64,000 nt of DNA from NCBI GenBank assembly GCA_964036195.1, contig OZ038456.1:22483792-22547791 (forward strand). Direction: 5' to 3'. The stretch comes from Sphaerolaimus hirsutus. Taxonomy: Eukaryota; Nematoda; Chromadorea; Monhysterida; Sphaerolaimidae. Position numbers and translations under genes: made by a program. This document shows positions 13,619-25,555 of the stretch, piece after piece; the stretch's first letter is position 1, and the number at the start of each line of letters is the position of its first letter. Below the pieces are notes generated by a model that was not told the origin of the DNA, did no database searches, and was given only the letters and a program-made list of their open reading frames with translations.

Positions 13619-14051
13619 CAGGGACGTATCCAGGATTTTTGAGCGGGGGGGGCTGCTTGTTTACGGAGGCCGGCGAGGGGGGGGGGCTCAGCCCCCCCCC
13701 TAAAATTTTAGCTACATAGTGGCGGAAAGGCGCCATGGCGCTGGCGCCATTAGTAGGCGCCACGCCATGGCGCCATTGGCGTTGGCGTCAGCGCCATGGA
13801 ATGCTGTATACGTATGTAAATATACATACAAAACAGCAAAAAGCACAACATTGAGTGTATTTATTATGATTTGTGGCCACATGAAGTAAATCCGATGATA
13901 ATACCTTATATCTGGTGAAGAATGCGCGCTTGCGCGCAAAATTTTTTACGCTGACGTTGAAAAAGTCGCATTTTCCGGTCACTTTTTGGTCTCGCCCCGG
14001 GAGGGGGGGGGGCTGCAGCCCCCCCCCGCCCCCCCCCTGGATACGGCCCTG
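13619..14051. mobile_element. hAT MITE, 433 bp, perfect 8-bp target duplication
   Basis: The termini are CAGGGACGTATCCAGG and CCTGGATACGGCCCTG. The element is flanked on both sides by CTTTCACA (13611-13618 and 14052-14059), the 8-bp duplication typical of hAT transposons. The subterminal regions are G- or C-homopolymer rich, and a GGCGCCATGG palindrome cluster sits inside. No ORF for a transposase. It has inserted into a second palindromic element made of CTTCAC/GTGAAG phrases (about 13480-14275). Confidence 0.85.
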
Positions 14052-14059
14052 CTTTCACA

Positions 14060-17000
14060 CACTTCACCTATCATCACGACAGCCTCAACTTTGTGAAGAG
14101 CACTTCTCAACGCTGCTGCTTCCCGACACATCAAACCGATGACAATGCAGTTTCGTAAAGTACGTCTGTGATGGGAAGTGTCTTCACGATGAATTTTGTG
14201 AAGGGCCGACTACCTTCGTGAAGTACCGGGAAACGCCACTATGAAGACACTTCACGACACATCACACACCCTGTTTCTGACGCATATATTTCATCGGGGG
14301 GGTCAAATATGATCAAAACAAAAACCCCAAAACAAAAAACATCAGTCAGCCATCTACCCTTGAGCGATTTAATTACTATCTGTCTGAACCCCCGCGGGGG
14401 GTCCCCAAATCTTCAAAGACCCCCTACTCGCGTGCCGCGCCTAAATGAATTTGAGCCCAGGGCCAATTTAGAGATTGCTATATTGCATTCACAGCGGGCG
14501 CCACAAAGTTCACGGGAGCGCAAATGGAAATGTCAAAAGTCTGTTCTGATGATAGGTGAAAAGTGGAAAATGGCAACCTTTCCCCCGTATTGGGGTGCCA
14601 ATTTCACGCCGTGACAAGTTTTTGATTAGTTTCAAATGTCATGTCAAGTGTCAAATATTATCTAGGTAAATTGACATCACTGGTACCCGTTCACTTACCT
14701 TTACTTATCGGCTAAGTGCCAGTACACTTTCTATGCACTTTTAATCACTTTGTGTTCGAAATTTGTCACTTCACAGATGGTTTTTGACATAATATGAGAC
14801 TGAGCCCAGTGTATTTTTATAAATAACTAAAATAACATCCCCATTCCGATTGGAAATTGTTTCTCACCGCGGCACATTTTCAGTTTACCAATTTTCAGCG
14901 CAATTTTTCAGCATTTTCACACATTTTCAGTCCATTTCAGTGCACCAAGTGTTTCTATTTGCACGATTATTCGGAAGGAAATAAAGAAAATAGGCACGAA
15001 AAATCGGGGCGGTCCGAAAAATTGTCTTTCATTTTTACTTTTGCGCAAAATTTGTCGCGCAGTAAAAGCGCCGCAAAAGCGGGGGACTACTAAAGCGGGC
15101 CCATTCATTTCACTTTGACGATGAGTTTTACAACTTTTACAAGGGACCGTCTCATAAAAACGGGAATTTTCGGTCCGGTCGCGCGGCGAGAAAAAGTTCT
15201 ATTTTCGGGCGACAAATGCGCTCAGGCCACTCGAAAATTGACGTTACGGTAGATTGGTGACAACATTTTTTTGTCGGTGATATTTGTCCAGAAATTGCCG
15301 CCGACACAAAAAAGTAAATAAAGTTTGTGCCGCCGACAAAACTATTTTTTTCTTTCCATAATTCCAGTTTACATTTTTATTTGATAAGCCGAATGTGAAA
15401 TGGCAAAATCGGCAACGGGTTTTTGACGTTTTGAAAATGCGAACTGATGTCATTTTTAATGGTATTTCAATTCGATTTATTTATTCCTTTATGTGCCGCC
15501 GCAATGCTGCCGACGCGCTATTAAAAATTTTAAGTCGATTTTGTGTTGACAATTTGTAAAAAAAGTTGGATATCTGTCGTAAAAATTTGGATATCTGTCG
15601 TAAAAATTTAATTTTGGTCAGATAAAGTGATTTGGAAAAATTTGCGATTAGCTCGTCAAAAAAGCCATAGCCTGTAACATTTCTAGAAAACAATGGTTTG
15701 TATTTTTGTCAGGTGACCAGAAAAGATATTTTACAAAGAACATGGAAAGCTGCTGGAAAAAGAGACAAACTTATTACTGAATTACCGTTTTTCAACAAGA
15801 GAAACCTTGAATAATTTCCCTTGTCTCTTGTAAAATTTGGCATGGACTCCTGGTGCCAATCACAGACCCTGTAAAAAGTCCTGTAAAATGTCAAATGTCA
15901 TGCAAAGTGTCACCTCGGTTGCCATTTTGCAGTGCATTTTCCATGACTTTTGACACTTTGCATAACATTTGACATTTTACAGGCCATTTTACAGGGTCTG
16001 GGAGTGCCCCCTGATAAGTCTATATGTCTGAGCACACTTTCAGAAAAAGCCTACAAATGAACCCATTTGAGATGTAATTAAAAAGTAAATAGTTTCTATG
16101 GATAAATCAGAATTTGCAATTGCAAAATTGAATGAACTAATACTCAATAATACCTACAAATTAACAATTACTAATACCTAATTGGCAGTGACGCAAACAT
16201 GCTAAAAAAAGTATTAACAATCTGCAAAACAATACTTATAAGATTTATGACGCGTGTTATTGAAAAGCGGTATGTATTGCTTTTCGATGTTGATTAAAAA
16301 CATATTAATTATATTTTTGCGTGACATCACGGCGGCATCTCAGTATATCAATGGCGAACCCTCTGAAGAAAACAAATTTCTGTCATTTTCAATTTCGATA
16401 TATCGAATTTTTGACATCATTCTTCAATTTTGGATTCAGATTCCGAATTTTCGAAATTAATCTACCTAGGTAAATTTTGAAAAAATCTCATCGCTTAGGA
16501 ACGGGTTCCAAGTTTTCAGAAACACATTTTCGGCGTTCGAATTTCTATTTTTGCTAAAGTGTGCGTGCAGCCCGATTTCAATTTTACACTGGCGTCAAAA
16601 ACTCGAAAAACAGACGCCTAAAATCCCCCCAAAAAAGTTCCCATCACGGATTACGGTAGACGTCGTAATCACTGCCATAAAAAATCGGGGCCACATGGGT
16701 GTACTTTTTGCGTTTGTGCTACCCAAAGTGATACGAAATTTAGGTATACCTAAATAGATTTATGAATAATTTGCACCCATATACGCTGTTCCGCGTGACC
16801 TGGCGCCGCGAAAACTAGTACACCAGTAAAATTTGGCCAACTCGTAAATCTGTTTTGAATACATGTGACTAGTTCACCAGAATGACGGATCTGTCAACTG
16901 CAGTTTACGGCGATCAAAAATCATCCATTCTGGTGAACTCAAATGCGTTCAAATTTCACCGGCGCACTGGCACATCGAATTAACGTTTTTTTCGTCGCAA

Positions 17001-17181
17001 AAATCGCATTCGTAAAAATCCCGCGTCCGAAACGAAACTGCGGCCCCGATAGAGTGTAAAATCAAAATCTCGCGTAATAAATCTAGAACTATAAAAGTTT
17101 ACCGCCCCCCCCCCCCCGATTCAATCGGATATAATATCAGAATAGGACCGCATTATGATAAGGTCCCGATTTGCATTTGAT
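14060..17181. other. Non-coding stretch
   Basis: Contains the right half of the CTTCAC/GTGAAG palindromic element (to about 14275), a Family-1 MITE at 15846-16012 and a CACTAGTT-type MITE relative near 16815-16985. I see no supportable exon in the rest. Confidence 0.45.
15846..16012. mobile_element. Family-1 MITE
   Basis: It starts TGGTGCCAATCACAGACCCTG and ends GGTCTGGGAGTGCCCCC. The arms are TGTCAAATGTCATGCAAAGT and its complement. Confidence 0.7.
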
Positions 17182-17189
17182 TTTGCATG

Positions 17190-17508
17190 CATAGTTGTTC
17201 AAACGTATTTACGTTTACTGAAAAAGTACGTATACTCGAGTACTGAGTGAATACGTTTAAGTATAATTTGAAAAAAGTACCTGTACTCGCTTACAAACGT
17301 ACAAAAATTAGTGATTTTTAGTGAAAATTGGGGCAGAATTCCAAAAATCTCATTTTACATTTTCTGGGGAAAAAGTATTTTACTCATATTTACACGAGTA
17401 AAAGTAAAAAAAAATTACTTTACGTTTTCTGTACTCAGGGGGTGAGTAAAAAATAAATACTTTACGTTTCGTATACTTTGAAAAAGTTCAGTACTTTTAA
17501 CAACTCTG
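17190..17508. mobile_element. hAT MITE, 319 bp, perfect 8-bp target duplication
   Basis: The termini CATAGTTGTTCAAACGTA and AGTACTTTTAACAACTCTG are imperfect inverted repeats. TTTGCATG flanks both sides (17182-17189 and 17509-17516). The interior carries GTACTCGAGTA and GAGTAAAA phrases. No transposase ORF. Confidence 0.8.
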
Positions 17509-17741
17509 TTTGCATGTGCATGATTATAAGCTCATTTGCGGCGGCGGCGGCACATTTGCCGTCAGCACAAATCACTCAGACCGCTGTTATTATGTCCAAT
17601 GTCCCCATTATGTTACAGATCTGTTCGGATCAACGTCAAAATTATGACATCGCCATACAGTGGAACCTTTTATGTAGATCGTGCATGCGTTACATTATGA
17701 TGTAGATTATTTGGAATAGGACTACCGTATTTGTGATAATA

Positions 17742-18870
17742 ACCACCTTCCCGGTGACGTCCGGCACCCTATTTTTGATCTTACTTGTGACACCCTATCT
17801 CCAGTTCTAGGGCGCGCCAGAAGCTGAAACTTGGGGTAGGTATTGGTGCAACCCCCCTCTACTTCGCATGAATTTTGGGGGTCGCGGCGACCCCTCTCTG
17901 GGTGCGTCGCCCAAAGTGCAAATTTTTTTTTGGCTTTTTTGGTGTCCCACAGCAGGTCCGGCACCCGCTGATTTCTGAGCTGTGGGAGGGGTATAAATCT
18001 AAAATTTTGGGGATGCGTTACCAACACCACTCCCCTACTATACACTATTCAATAATGTGAGATAAATGTGAAAAAGTTCTAAAAAATTCTCTTATTCTCT
18101 AAAAAAACACAACTCTCCAATAGATGGATGGCTAAAAAGTCACTTTTTGGAACTTTTTCATTAGACACTTGAAGAGCTGGTTTAGGATACTTTAAGGGGA
18201 AGGGTTTAATGTTTCAAGTTATGTAAAGAACCATACCTCTAAAATGCCTGCATCGCGAAATTTACTTAGGTTGAATTTTATGACATCATAATGACATCAT
18301 CGCAGGAACAAAAATTTACAAAATTTAAACTTTGAAATTCCCCCCAAGTAAATTTTGCAATGCAGGCATTTTAGAGGTATGGTTCTTTACATAACTTGAA
18401 ACATCAAACCATTCCCTTTACAGTATTGTAAACCAGCTCTTCAAGTGTCTAATAAAAAAGTTCCAAAAAGTGAATTTTTTGTCATCCATCTATTGGGGAG
18501 TGGTGTTTTTTAGAGAATAAGCGAATTTTTGAGAAATTTTTCACAATAATCTCACATTATTGAATAGTGTATAGTAGGGGAGTGGTGTTGGTAACACATC
18601 CCCAAAATTTTAGATTTATACTCCTCCCACAGCTCAGAAATCAGCGGGTGCCGGACCTGCTGTGGGACACCAAAAAAGCCACAAAAAATTTTTGCACTTA
18701 GGGTGACCCACCCTGAGAGGGGTCGCCGCGACCCCCCAAATTCATGCGAAGTAGAGGGGGGTTGCGCCAATATCTCCCCCAAGTTTTAGCCTTTAAGGCG
18801 CCCTAGAACTGGGGATAGGATATAAGAAGTAAAATAAAAAAATGGGTGCCGGACGTGACCGGGAAGGTGT
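17742..18870. repeat. Foldback of about 1.1 kb with arms of about 520 bp
   Basis: The left arm runs from ACCACCTTCCCGGTGACGTC to about 18262. The right arm, from about 18345, returns along its reverse complement to GACGTGACCGGGAAGGTG. Similarity runs along the whole arms with scattered substitutions. The loop of about 80 bp is at 18263-18345. ORFs on opposite strands (17875-18060 and 18552-18782) translate to similar peptides only because of the inverted repeat. The right side abuts a fragment of the TACCGTATTTCTTCT family, so the foldback may sit inside such an element. Confidence 0.85.
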
Positions 18871-18979
18871 TTAGAAGAGCGCCGTTGTATTTTTGGCGAT
18901 TTTTTGACCGGCCGTTCTATTGCAAGTGCCCTTCTATCGGAGGTATGTCGTTATATTAGAAGAAATACAGTATTTTTGA

Positions 18980-21900
18980 TATGTAACGGCGGCAGGGCAA
19001 AATAACACGGTGCCTTTTTGTGTTTTGTGGCCGTTTTTGTGCTTTTATTTTTGACATTTATTCGACATTACACTTTTAATGGGTTTTTGGTTTAAATATG
19101 ATGTGAACTGGAGCGTTTTTGATCAATTTGACAATTTTTCAATTCTGATGCTAGCTCGAAAGTCATTTTATTGAGAATCCAGAAACTTATTTAGATATTT
19201 ATTCATGCGCATATTTTCAAGTTGCTTGAAAGTTTCTAAAAGTGTGAAAGTGACAGCCAAATTGTTGTTGCACACACTACTTTACCGACTTATTTAATTT
19301 TGGAAATTTATTAGAAATTTAGTAAACTCATAAATAAGACTTGAACACACTTGATTTGACTGAAATGAGTTACTTTGACTTTCCGTCAACCGAAATTGAT
19401 GAACACTCAATTCCAGTAAACTCAAATGTCATCTAAAGTTAATTTATGAGTTTATTTAATTTTTTAGTTTACTGGCAATAAAATAGTCTGTGCAGCCACA
19501 TTTAAACCCAATAAAAAATTGTCATTTGCAGAAACCACGACAAAATTAAACGCAGACATGATAATTTTCGCCACTCCCGTCCCACAATTCCAAGTCCACA
19601 GTTTTCACATTCAAGTGAAGTAGTCACATGAATAGAAAAGTTACCCACGCAGCACTTTAAAGTTCCAAAGTTCTTCCTAACTCGTGTTTTTGAACTGATA
19701 AGAAAAGCGTGATATCACCATTTCCGCAGCGCTTGCAGACAGGGGGGCGCTCGCAAAAAAACTAAGGTATATTTTTAGAAAGCTTAGTTTTAAAAGCGGG
19801 TTGTTTTCAATAAGTTCTGTGTGGCAAAAGAAAATTCGCCATTGTATTTCTGTATTTATGCAATGTTTTCACTCTAGTTTACCAATGAAATTTGAAAAAA
19901 GTCACAGATCAATTTTGAACTCACTTTAGTTTACTAGAATGAGTTATTGCTACTCTCCGTCAACTGTACTTGACAAACACCAAATTCCAGTAAACTCAAA
20001 AGCCATTCAAAGTTAATTTATGAGTTACCAAATATTGAGTTTACTGGCAGTAAACTAGCATGCGCAGCGCCAATAAATGGCACATTTTATGGCGCCATTT
20101 CTCCAGCACTAAATAGTTTTGCGCTGCGGAAATCAGAATACCTAATTCAAGTAAATACACCTAAATACTTCAGATGGGCACCTTAACAAGGGGTCGCTTT
20201 TGAACCCTACTTATTCACTTCGACCTACATATCACACACCCTTGTAAATGAATATTTTTCGGCCCTACTTCCGGGCCGCCCGGAGATATTGCGCCCTTCC
20301 GCCCGGCACTTGAAAAGCGGAGATATTGCGCAATAACAAGTAAAATAAATTGCTACATGCGGGACCGAAATTGCCACTTGAAATGCCTGTGTTTAGTTCG
20401 AAACAGCTTCAAAACTCAATCGAAGCTTTCACGGCGCAAATAAAGGGTTACTGGCTGGCGTCATGGCGACCTGATAGTTTTTATGGTGTTGCCATGTGAG
20501 TGCTGATTTGTGTAATTAAGATTATGTAAAACAAAGAATGTCATGTAACAAGTAAAATGTCATGTAAAAAGTAAAATGTCATGTGAAATGTCGTGTATAA
20601 CGTGTAATTTTCAGTATAAAAATAAAATTTAACTGGGCATTTTACATTTTTACATGATATTTTTACACTTTACATCGCAATTTATACTTTTACATGACAT
20701 TCCACTTTTTACATGACATTTTATGTGTCCTTCTAATGATGATCTATGATCCTTAACTCGGTTGCTATTTTGCAGGACATTTTGCATGACTTTTGACACT
20801 TTACATGACATTTTACATTTTACAAGGTCTGGGACTGCCCCCAGGTCCCTTTGCGCCACACTAGGCATCGCTGACGCAAGTTATTAAGACTCGATTGAAG
20901 CGGGAGCTTACTGTAGCTAAGTTAAATATTGCCATATTGCCGCGCGCGCTCGCCTAGAAGAACTTCTAATCAACTTTGAACATGACACTTTCTAGAAGCA
21001 TGGATGTTTACAATAAATTTAGGTATATAGATCTTTGAATTATTGCTTTAAAGAGGCCTTGATTTCTGATTTTATCCATTATTTATTAACACCCGTTCCC
21101 ATTTTCAGACACATCTAAAGAAAGATCTTATTTCGTAAAAAAAGACTATAAAAATAGCAAGTGCCATTCGTTTTCACATGCACCCGCGATAACAAAAGTG
21201 TGTATCTATTTGATATCAAAACGATTTGATTCCAAAATTTTAATGATTGTTATTTTACGGCGATTTCGAGCTAGTTTGAAGCCTTCCACACGGGTACCCG
21301 CCACGCTGATTTTGCCAAGAATTCAATTGCGAAATGGCCGCCGTTTGCATAGCTACAGTATCGACGAATATGGTCAGTTTTGTCAACTGCGCACGCTGGG
21401 TGTCAACTAGTTGCCATGTCTATTCAGATTTTAGTTGACGGTTTGAGGGAGAGTCTAGTGCACACGCGGTAATGTGGGAAAAATTTGATGTTAGTATTAT
21501 ATTATGTGTGCATTTGACCCGTCAACTAAAGTCAGAATGGAAATCATTCGGTTCAGTTGACATTGTCAAGTAGTGTGTAGGGTTTTTGAGAAGTGGTAAA
21601 TTACACCGGTACCGCAGTCTTGCACTCTGTGAAGTGTGGAGTGCAAGGTAAATTTTTACCCGTCCACATTATCGAGCATTTGACAAATTCAACTGACATT
21701 TTACAGGGTGCGGGACTGGTCCTAGTTCAGTCAGAGAATGATACCAAATTTTAATGAAAAGCCTACAATAAATTGTACACCAAATTGACTGTTGTAATAG
21801 TGAAAGCAATGTAAATAACTTGATGTGACTCAAATTTAACCTGATGAGAAACAAAAACTTTTCGTCCACTATTCAGATGGGATATGATAGATGTCACTGA

Positions 21901-22107
21901 AAAATGTGCGGCCAGTACAGAAAAATGCTAATAAATGGTCCTGGAAATCGACCAGCCATAACCCAACTGAAAAATGAGCTAAAAATCAATTTTTTCACAA
22001 TAATTTGTCACAATTCCATTCCCAAAATTACGGTAGAATAATATCCCGCGTAAACCCCCCCCCCTCTCTTACCAAATAAATCACCCTTCAATCAAACACC
22101 CCCCAAG
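18980..22107. other. Non-coding stretch upstream of the SERTA gene
   Basis: Holds two diverged palindromic MITEs (19270-19500 and 19880-20070), Family-1 MITE material (20518-20845, 21668-21725) and a C-tract at 22055-22066. No exon could be supported, although an unseen 5' exon of the SERTA gene could lie here. Confidence 0.45.
20518..20845. mobile_element. Family-1 MITE (variant)
   Basis: Tandem phrases of GTCATGTAAAAAGTAAAAT make the left arm. The right arm ends CAAGGTCTGGGACTGCCCCCAG. Confidence 0.6.
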
Positions 22108-25100
22108 GCACCTCAAAGCCCGGCCCCATCAAACCCGTCAAGCTGTGCCACTCAGCACCAAAACTACCTGGCCAGCTGGCACCAACATCATCAAGAAACC
22201 TGTCAGCAACTCAACATGTACGGGCTGCCGGTGCACATGGACGAGAGAGACGCCTTGCCCAAGAAAATGGCAGATAGGTGGGTGGATTGGTGGGATGTGA
22301 AATGCATGGATCCTAGATCATGTAAAATGTCAAATGTCAAGTGTCAAAAGACATGTAAGATTCACTGGGAAATGTCAAATGTGTGGTGACTTAACACCAT
22401 TTTAGAGAGGAGTTTACTTGACGTTTGACATTTTACAGGGTTTTGGAGTGGCTCCAGGGCCAGATTCAATTGCAATGTAAGGTGCAGTGTAGGGTGGCAG
22501 ACGGCACGGCCTTAAATCCACAATCCACAAACATTACCCTCCAACACAAACAACCCACCACTTAAACACCCCCCCCCCCCCCTCCCGCAGATCGCTCAAA
22601 CCGCGCCCATCAGCCCAATCCGACTCCGATTCCGACACCTCATCCAATTCCGACTCGGACTCGGGCTTGGGCAGCGCGGGTACCGACGATCGGGACGACG
22701 TATCGAGCGAGGTGGGCAGCCCGCCGAAGCGATCGGAAATCGACTTGGACGAGTGCCAAGTCAAGTCGGATTGCGATCGGAAGTGCTTGGACGTGCTGGA
22801 GGAGGAGAAGAGCGTGGATGAGGATATCGTGGAGGTGGATGACGGGGTCGAGGTGCTCGAGGAGCAGTTTGTGAGGTGAGTATTTAAAGGGGGTCTTGGG
22901 GGGGGGGGGTTGGATTACCCTTTTTTAAGGGGTAGGTGATGATTTTAAAGTGATGAAATTGAGAATGATTCTGCAAAGTGACGTGGCTTTCTTTGGCCAA
23001 AATTGGGGGAAACTGGTGCCGCGGAAAAACTAGTACACTACCAAAATTTGGGGAACTTATAAATCGGTTTTGAACACATTTGAAGTTACCAGAATGAGGA
23101 GTTTGTCAACTATTGTTGAAGATCAAAAATCACTAATTCTGGTGAACTCAAATGTCTTAAAACCCTTTATGAGTTTCCAAAATTTACACGGCCACAAATT
23201 TTTAAGATTGTTAATGTTTTGTAAAAAAAAATTGTCAGCAAAAGCGGAAGAAGCAATAGAAAAACAACATGAAACATACAAAGACAAAATATTTACATTA
23301 CTTAAATCAAAATAAAAAAGTAAATAACATTTGTAAAATAATGTTTGCACTGATTGCGAATTTGATTATAATAATATGCACAAAAAATTTCTTTGAAAAT
23401 AATGAGGTAAAAACAAAAACAACACAATCTCACCAAAACACTATGTCGCTTCAACGCATGTCGCATGTCGAAGACACTTCACACCATCATAAATACAACA
23501 AAAAGCACCCCCTCCCCCAGCTCACCACCCCCGTCCCCCACCACGGATGGCGCCCTACCCCCATGGGGTACACCCCCCAAAATGGCCCCCAAGACCCCCC
23601 AAAACGTGGCGCCCACCAACTATACGCTCCATGAGCGCCGGCGCATGTTCGACGTGTCCATAAACAAACTGCAGCTTTTGGGTGTGCGGCCGGGGGGTTC
23701 GAATGGACTGAGGAAATCGGTGCTCGTGTACAATGTGATGCGGCAGTTGCAGGTGAGGGTTTTTTTGGGTGTGGGGGGGGGTTTGTAGTGATGGAAAAGT
23801 GAATGTGAAATGTGAATAAAAAGTCAAGTCTAATTTTTTGTTTCTCTGTTTTGATTCAAAATTCATGGTGAAAACACATGTTTTTATAACTTGTAAGATC
23901 AAAGGTGTGAAAACCCCCAATACATGTAAAATTTCATGTAGATGTAAAATGTCATGCAAAATGAAAAATGAACTGTAAAATGTGATGAAACACATCAAAT
24001 GCATTCAAAGTGAAAAATGGACAGTAAAATGTGATGAAAAACAAATTCCATCAAAAATCAACAAAGTAAAAACATTCTTCTTGACTTTACATGACATTTT
24101 ACATAGTCTGGCACTGCCCCCAGGCATCACACTAAAAAGTCCACCAAAAATCCAACCCCACCACCAAAACCACCCCCCTCAAACCCTCAAACAACCCCCC
24201 CCCCCACCACAGGACGAACTAGCAGTGTACAGCATGTCAGCTGCCACAGCCTACGCAGTGGCCAGCGCGCAACAACAACAACAACAACAGCACCAGGATT
24301 CTGGCTCTGGCATCGATTCATCCCAGGCAAACGCGGATGAGCGACCTGTCAGCAACGACCACCGCCAGCTGAGGCAGGATGATGACTGTGGTGATGATGA
24401 TTATGATGATGATGATTTGGATATTCAAGGTGGGTTGGGTTTGTGATTTGGCACGGTGCCATTTGGAACCATTTGGCAATGTTCCAAGTTAGGAGAATTT
24501 TGGTGGGTGATAAGTTAAGAGACAAGTGGTAATGGGTCAGTCAAGTGACCAGTAAAATTCTTAATGAAGGTTACTTGTTGCTTGCTTTACCATTTGGCTT
24601 ACCATCTCATTACTTGTTACTTGTCTACTTGCTAAATTGGCCTCTGGGCAGCTTTATATGGCAAATGGTTAGCTAGGGAGTAGAATTATCAAGACCACTC
24701 AATTCACACACCAAAAACAATCCAGGAATAATCGCCGGCGACGCGTTCACATTGCACATGGGCCCCAGCAGCACACCAGCCAACTTGGTGCCATCCACCA
24801 TCCGTGGCAACAGCAACATCATTTCTGACATGACTGAGAACAGTGAGGACAATGACCCCATGGCTCAGTGGTGGGCTGGCGCTGCCAAAGTGCCCGTGCA
24901 GCAGCCGAAAGTGACTGATATTTGGAAGATTGAGGTGGGTTCAGGGTTCAGTGGGTGAGGTGAATTGAGTAGACGATAGGTATCATTATTTGTGTTTGAT
25001 GGAGGAAATGATAAGTATAACAATGTTTTACTGGACATGACAACTATGGTGCCAATACCAGAGTGGACAAGTAAAATGATAAGACATTAGTGACAAATCA

Positions 25101-25555
25101 CAGGTCATAAGTGATAAGGTTATAATAAATTTACACTTAAAACTTGTGAGTTAGGATTTTTTGTCATTTTTAATTTACTTGTCATGTCATTTGACTTGTC
25201 CACTCTGGAATCGGCGGCACATAGACAACAAAAACCACACCCTCAAAAAAATCACAATCAAGAACTCAATGCCCCCTCCCAGGAGCCATCGAGCTACACC
25301 CAAGAACTGATGGACATGGACGACTGCCTGGGCTCCATGCTCATGTCCGGCACCAACTTCAACACCACCACGACCACTGCCACGACCAGCTACCAGCATC
25401 AATCCCCATGGGACCAATGCTACAATGGATCCGATAATATAGACAATAACACTGCCAATAGCTCGTTTTACGACCCCATGATGGGCAATGGTAGGCAATG
25501 CGTTGATGTGCTAGGCGTTCTGGGGCTCAATGGCTCTGCGCAATTTGGATTCTAA
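22108..25555 (+). CDS. tara: SERTA-domain transcriptional regulator, taranis/SERTAD-like (5' end not resolved)
   Basis: Six exons join in phase: 22108-22277, 22591-22875, 23521-23752, 24213-24429, 24726-24934 and 25283-25555 (TAA). They give 461 residues. The start of the first exon (after CCCCAAG) is uncertain and no initiator Met is assigned. The diagnostic part is at about 186-240: HERRRMFDVSINKLQ, then GLRKSVLVYNVMRQLQ, then DELAVYSM. This matches the SERTA signature of a helix with xLFxxSLxKL followed by LRxSVLxxNxxRxxQxEL. Before it is an acidic, serine-rich segment. After it come seven glutamines, a run of aspartates and a C-terminus with LMDMDDCLGSML. Family knowledge: SERTA proteins are nuclear co-regulators acting with E2F/DP, CBP and PHD-bromodomain factors, and Drosophila Taranis is a cell-cycle and trithorax-group modifier. 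The gene symbol rests on the single SERTA match, and paralogues are possible. Confidence 0.72.
22310..22462. mobile_element. Family-1 MITE in a SERTA-gene intron
   Basis: Left arm ATGTAAAATGTCAAATGTC, right end GACATTTTACAGGGTTTTGGA, then GTGGCTCCAGG. It lies between the first two assigned exons. Confidence 0.6.
23521..23752 (+). CDS. tara: Exon carrying most of the SERTA domain
   Basis: The 3' splice site is a C-tract ending CCCCCAG and the donor is CAG|GTGAGG. The exon begins by completing an AGC codon from the previous exon and ends in phase 0. It holds a Pro-rich lead and the body of the SERTA domain up to MRQLQ. The domain continues into the next exon as DELAVYS, so one intron splits it just before the conserved EL pair. 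Confidence 0.75.
23922..24124. mobile_element. Family-1 MITE in a SERTA-gene intron
   Basis: The right end reads ACATAGTCTGGCACTGCCCCCAG. The left arm is a degenerate series of ATGTAAAATTTCATG phrases. Confidence 0.55.

Noticed and set aside
17875..18782. Two similar 61- and 76-residue ORFs on opposite strands
   Set aside because: They are mirror products of the foldback arms, with replacement changes and no start context, so there is no evidence of coding.
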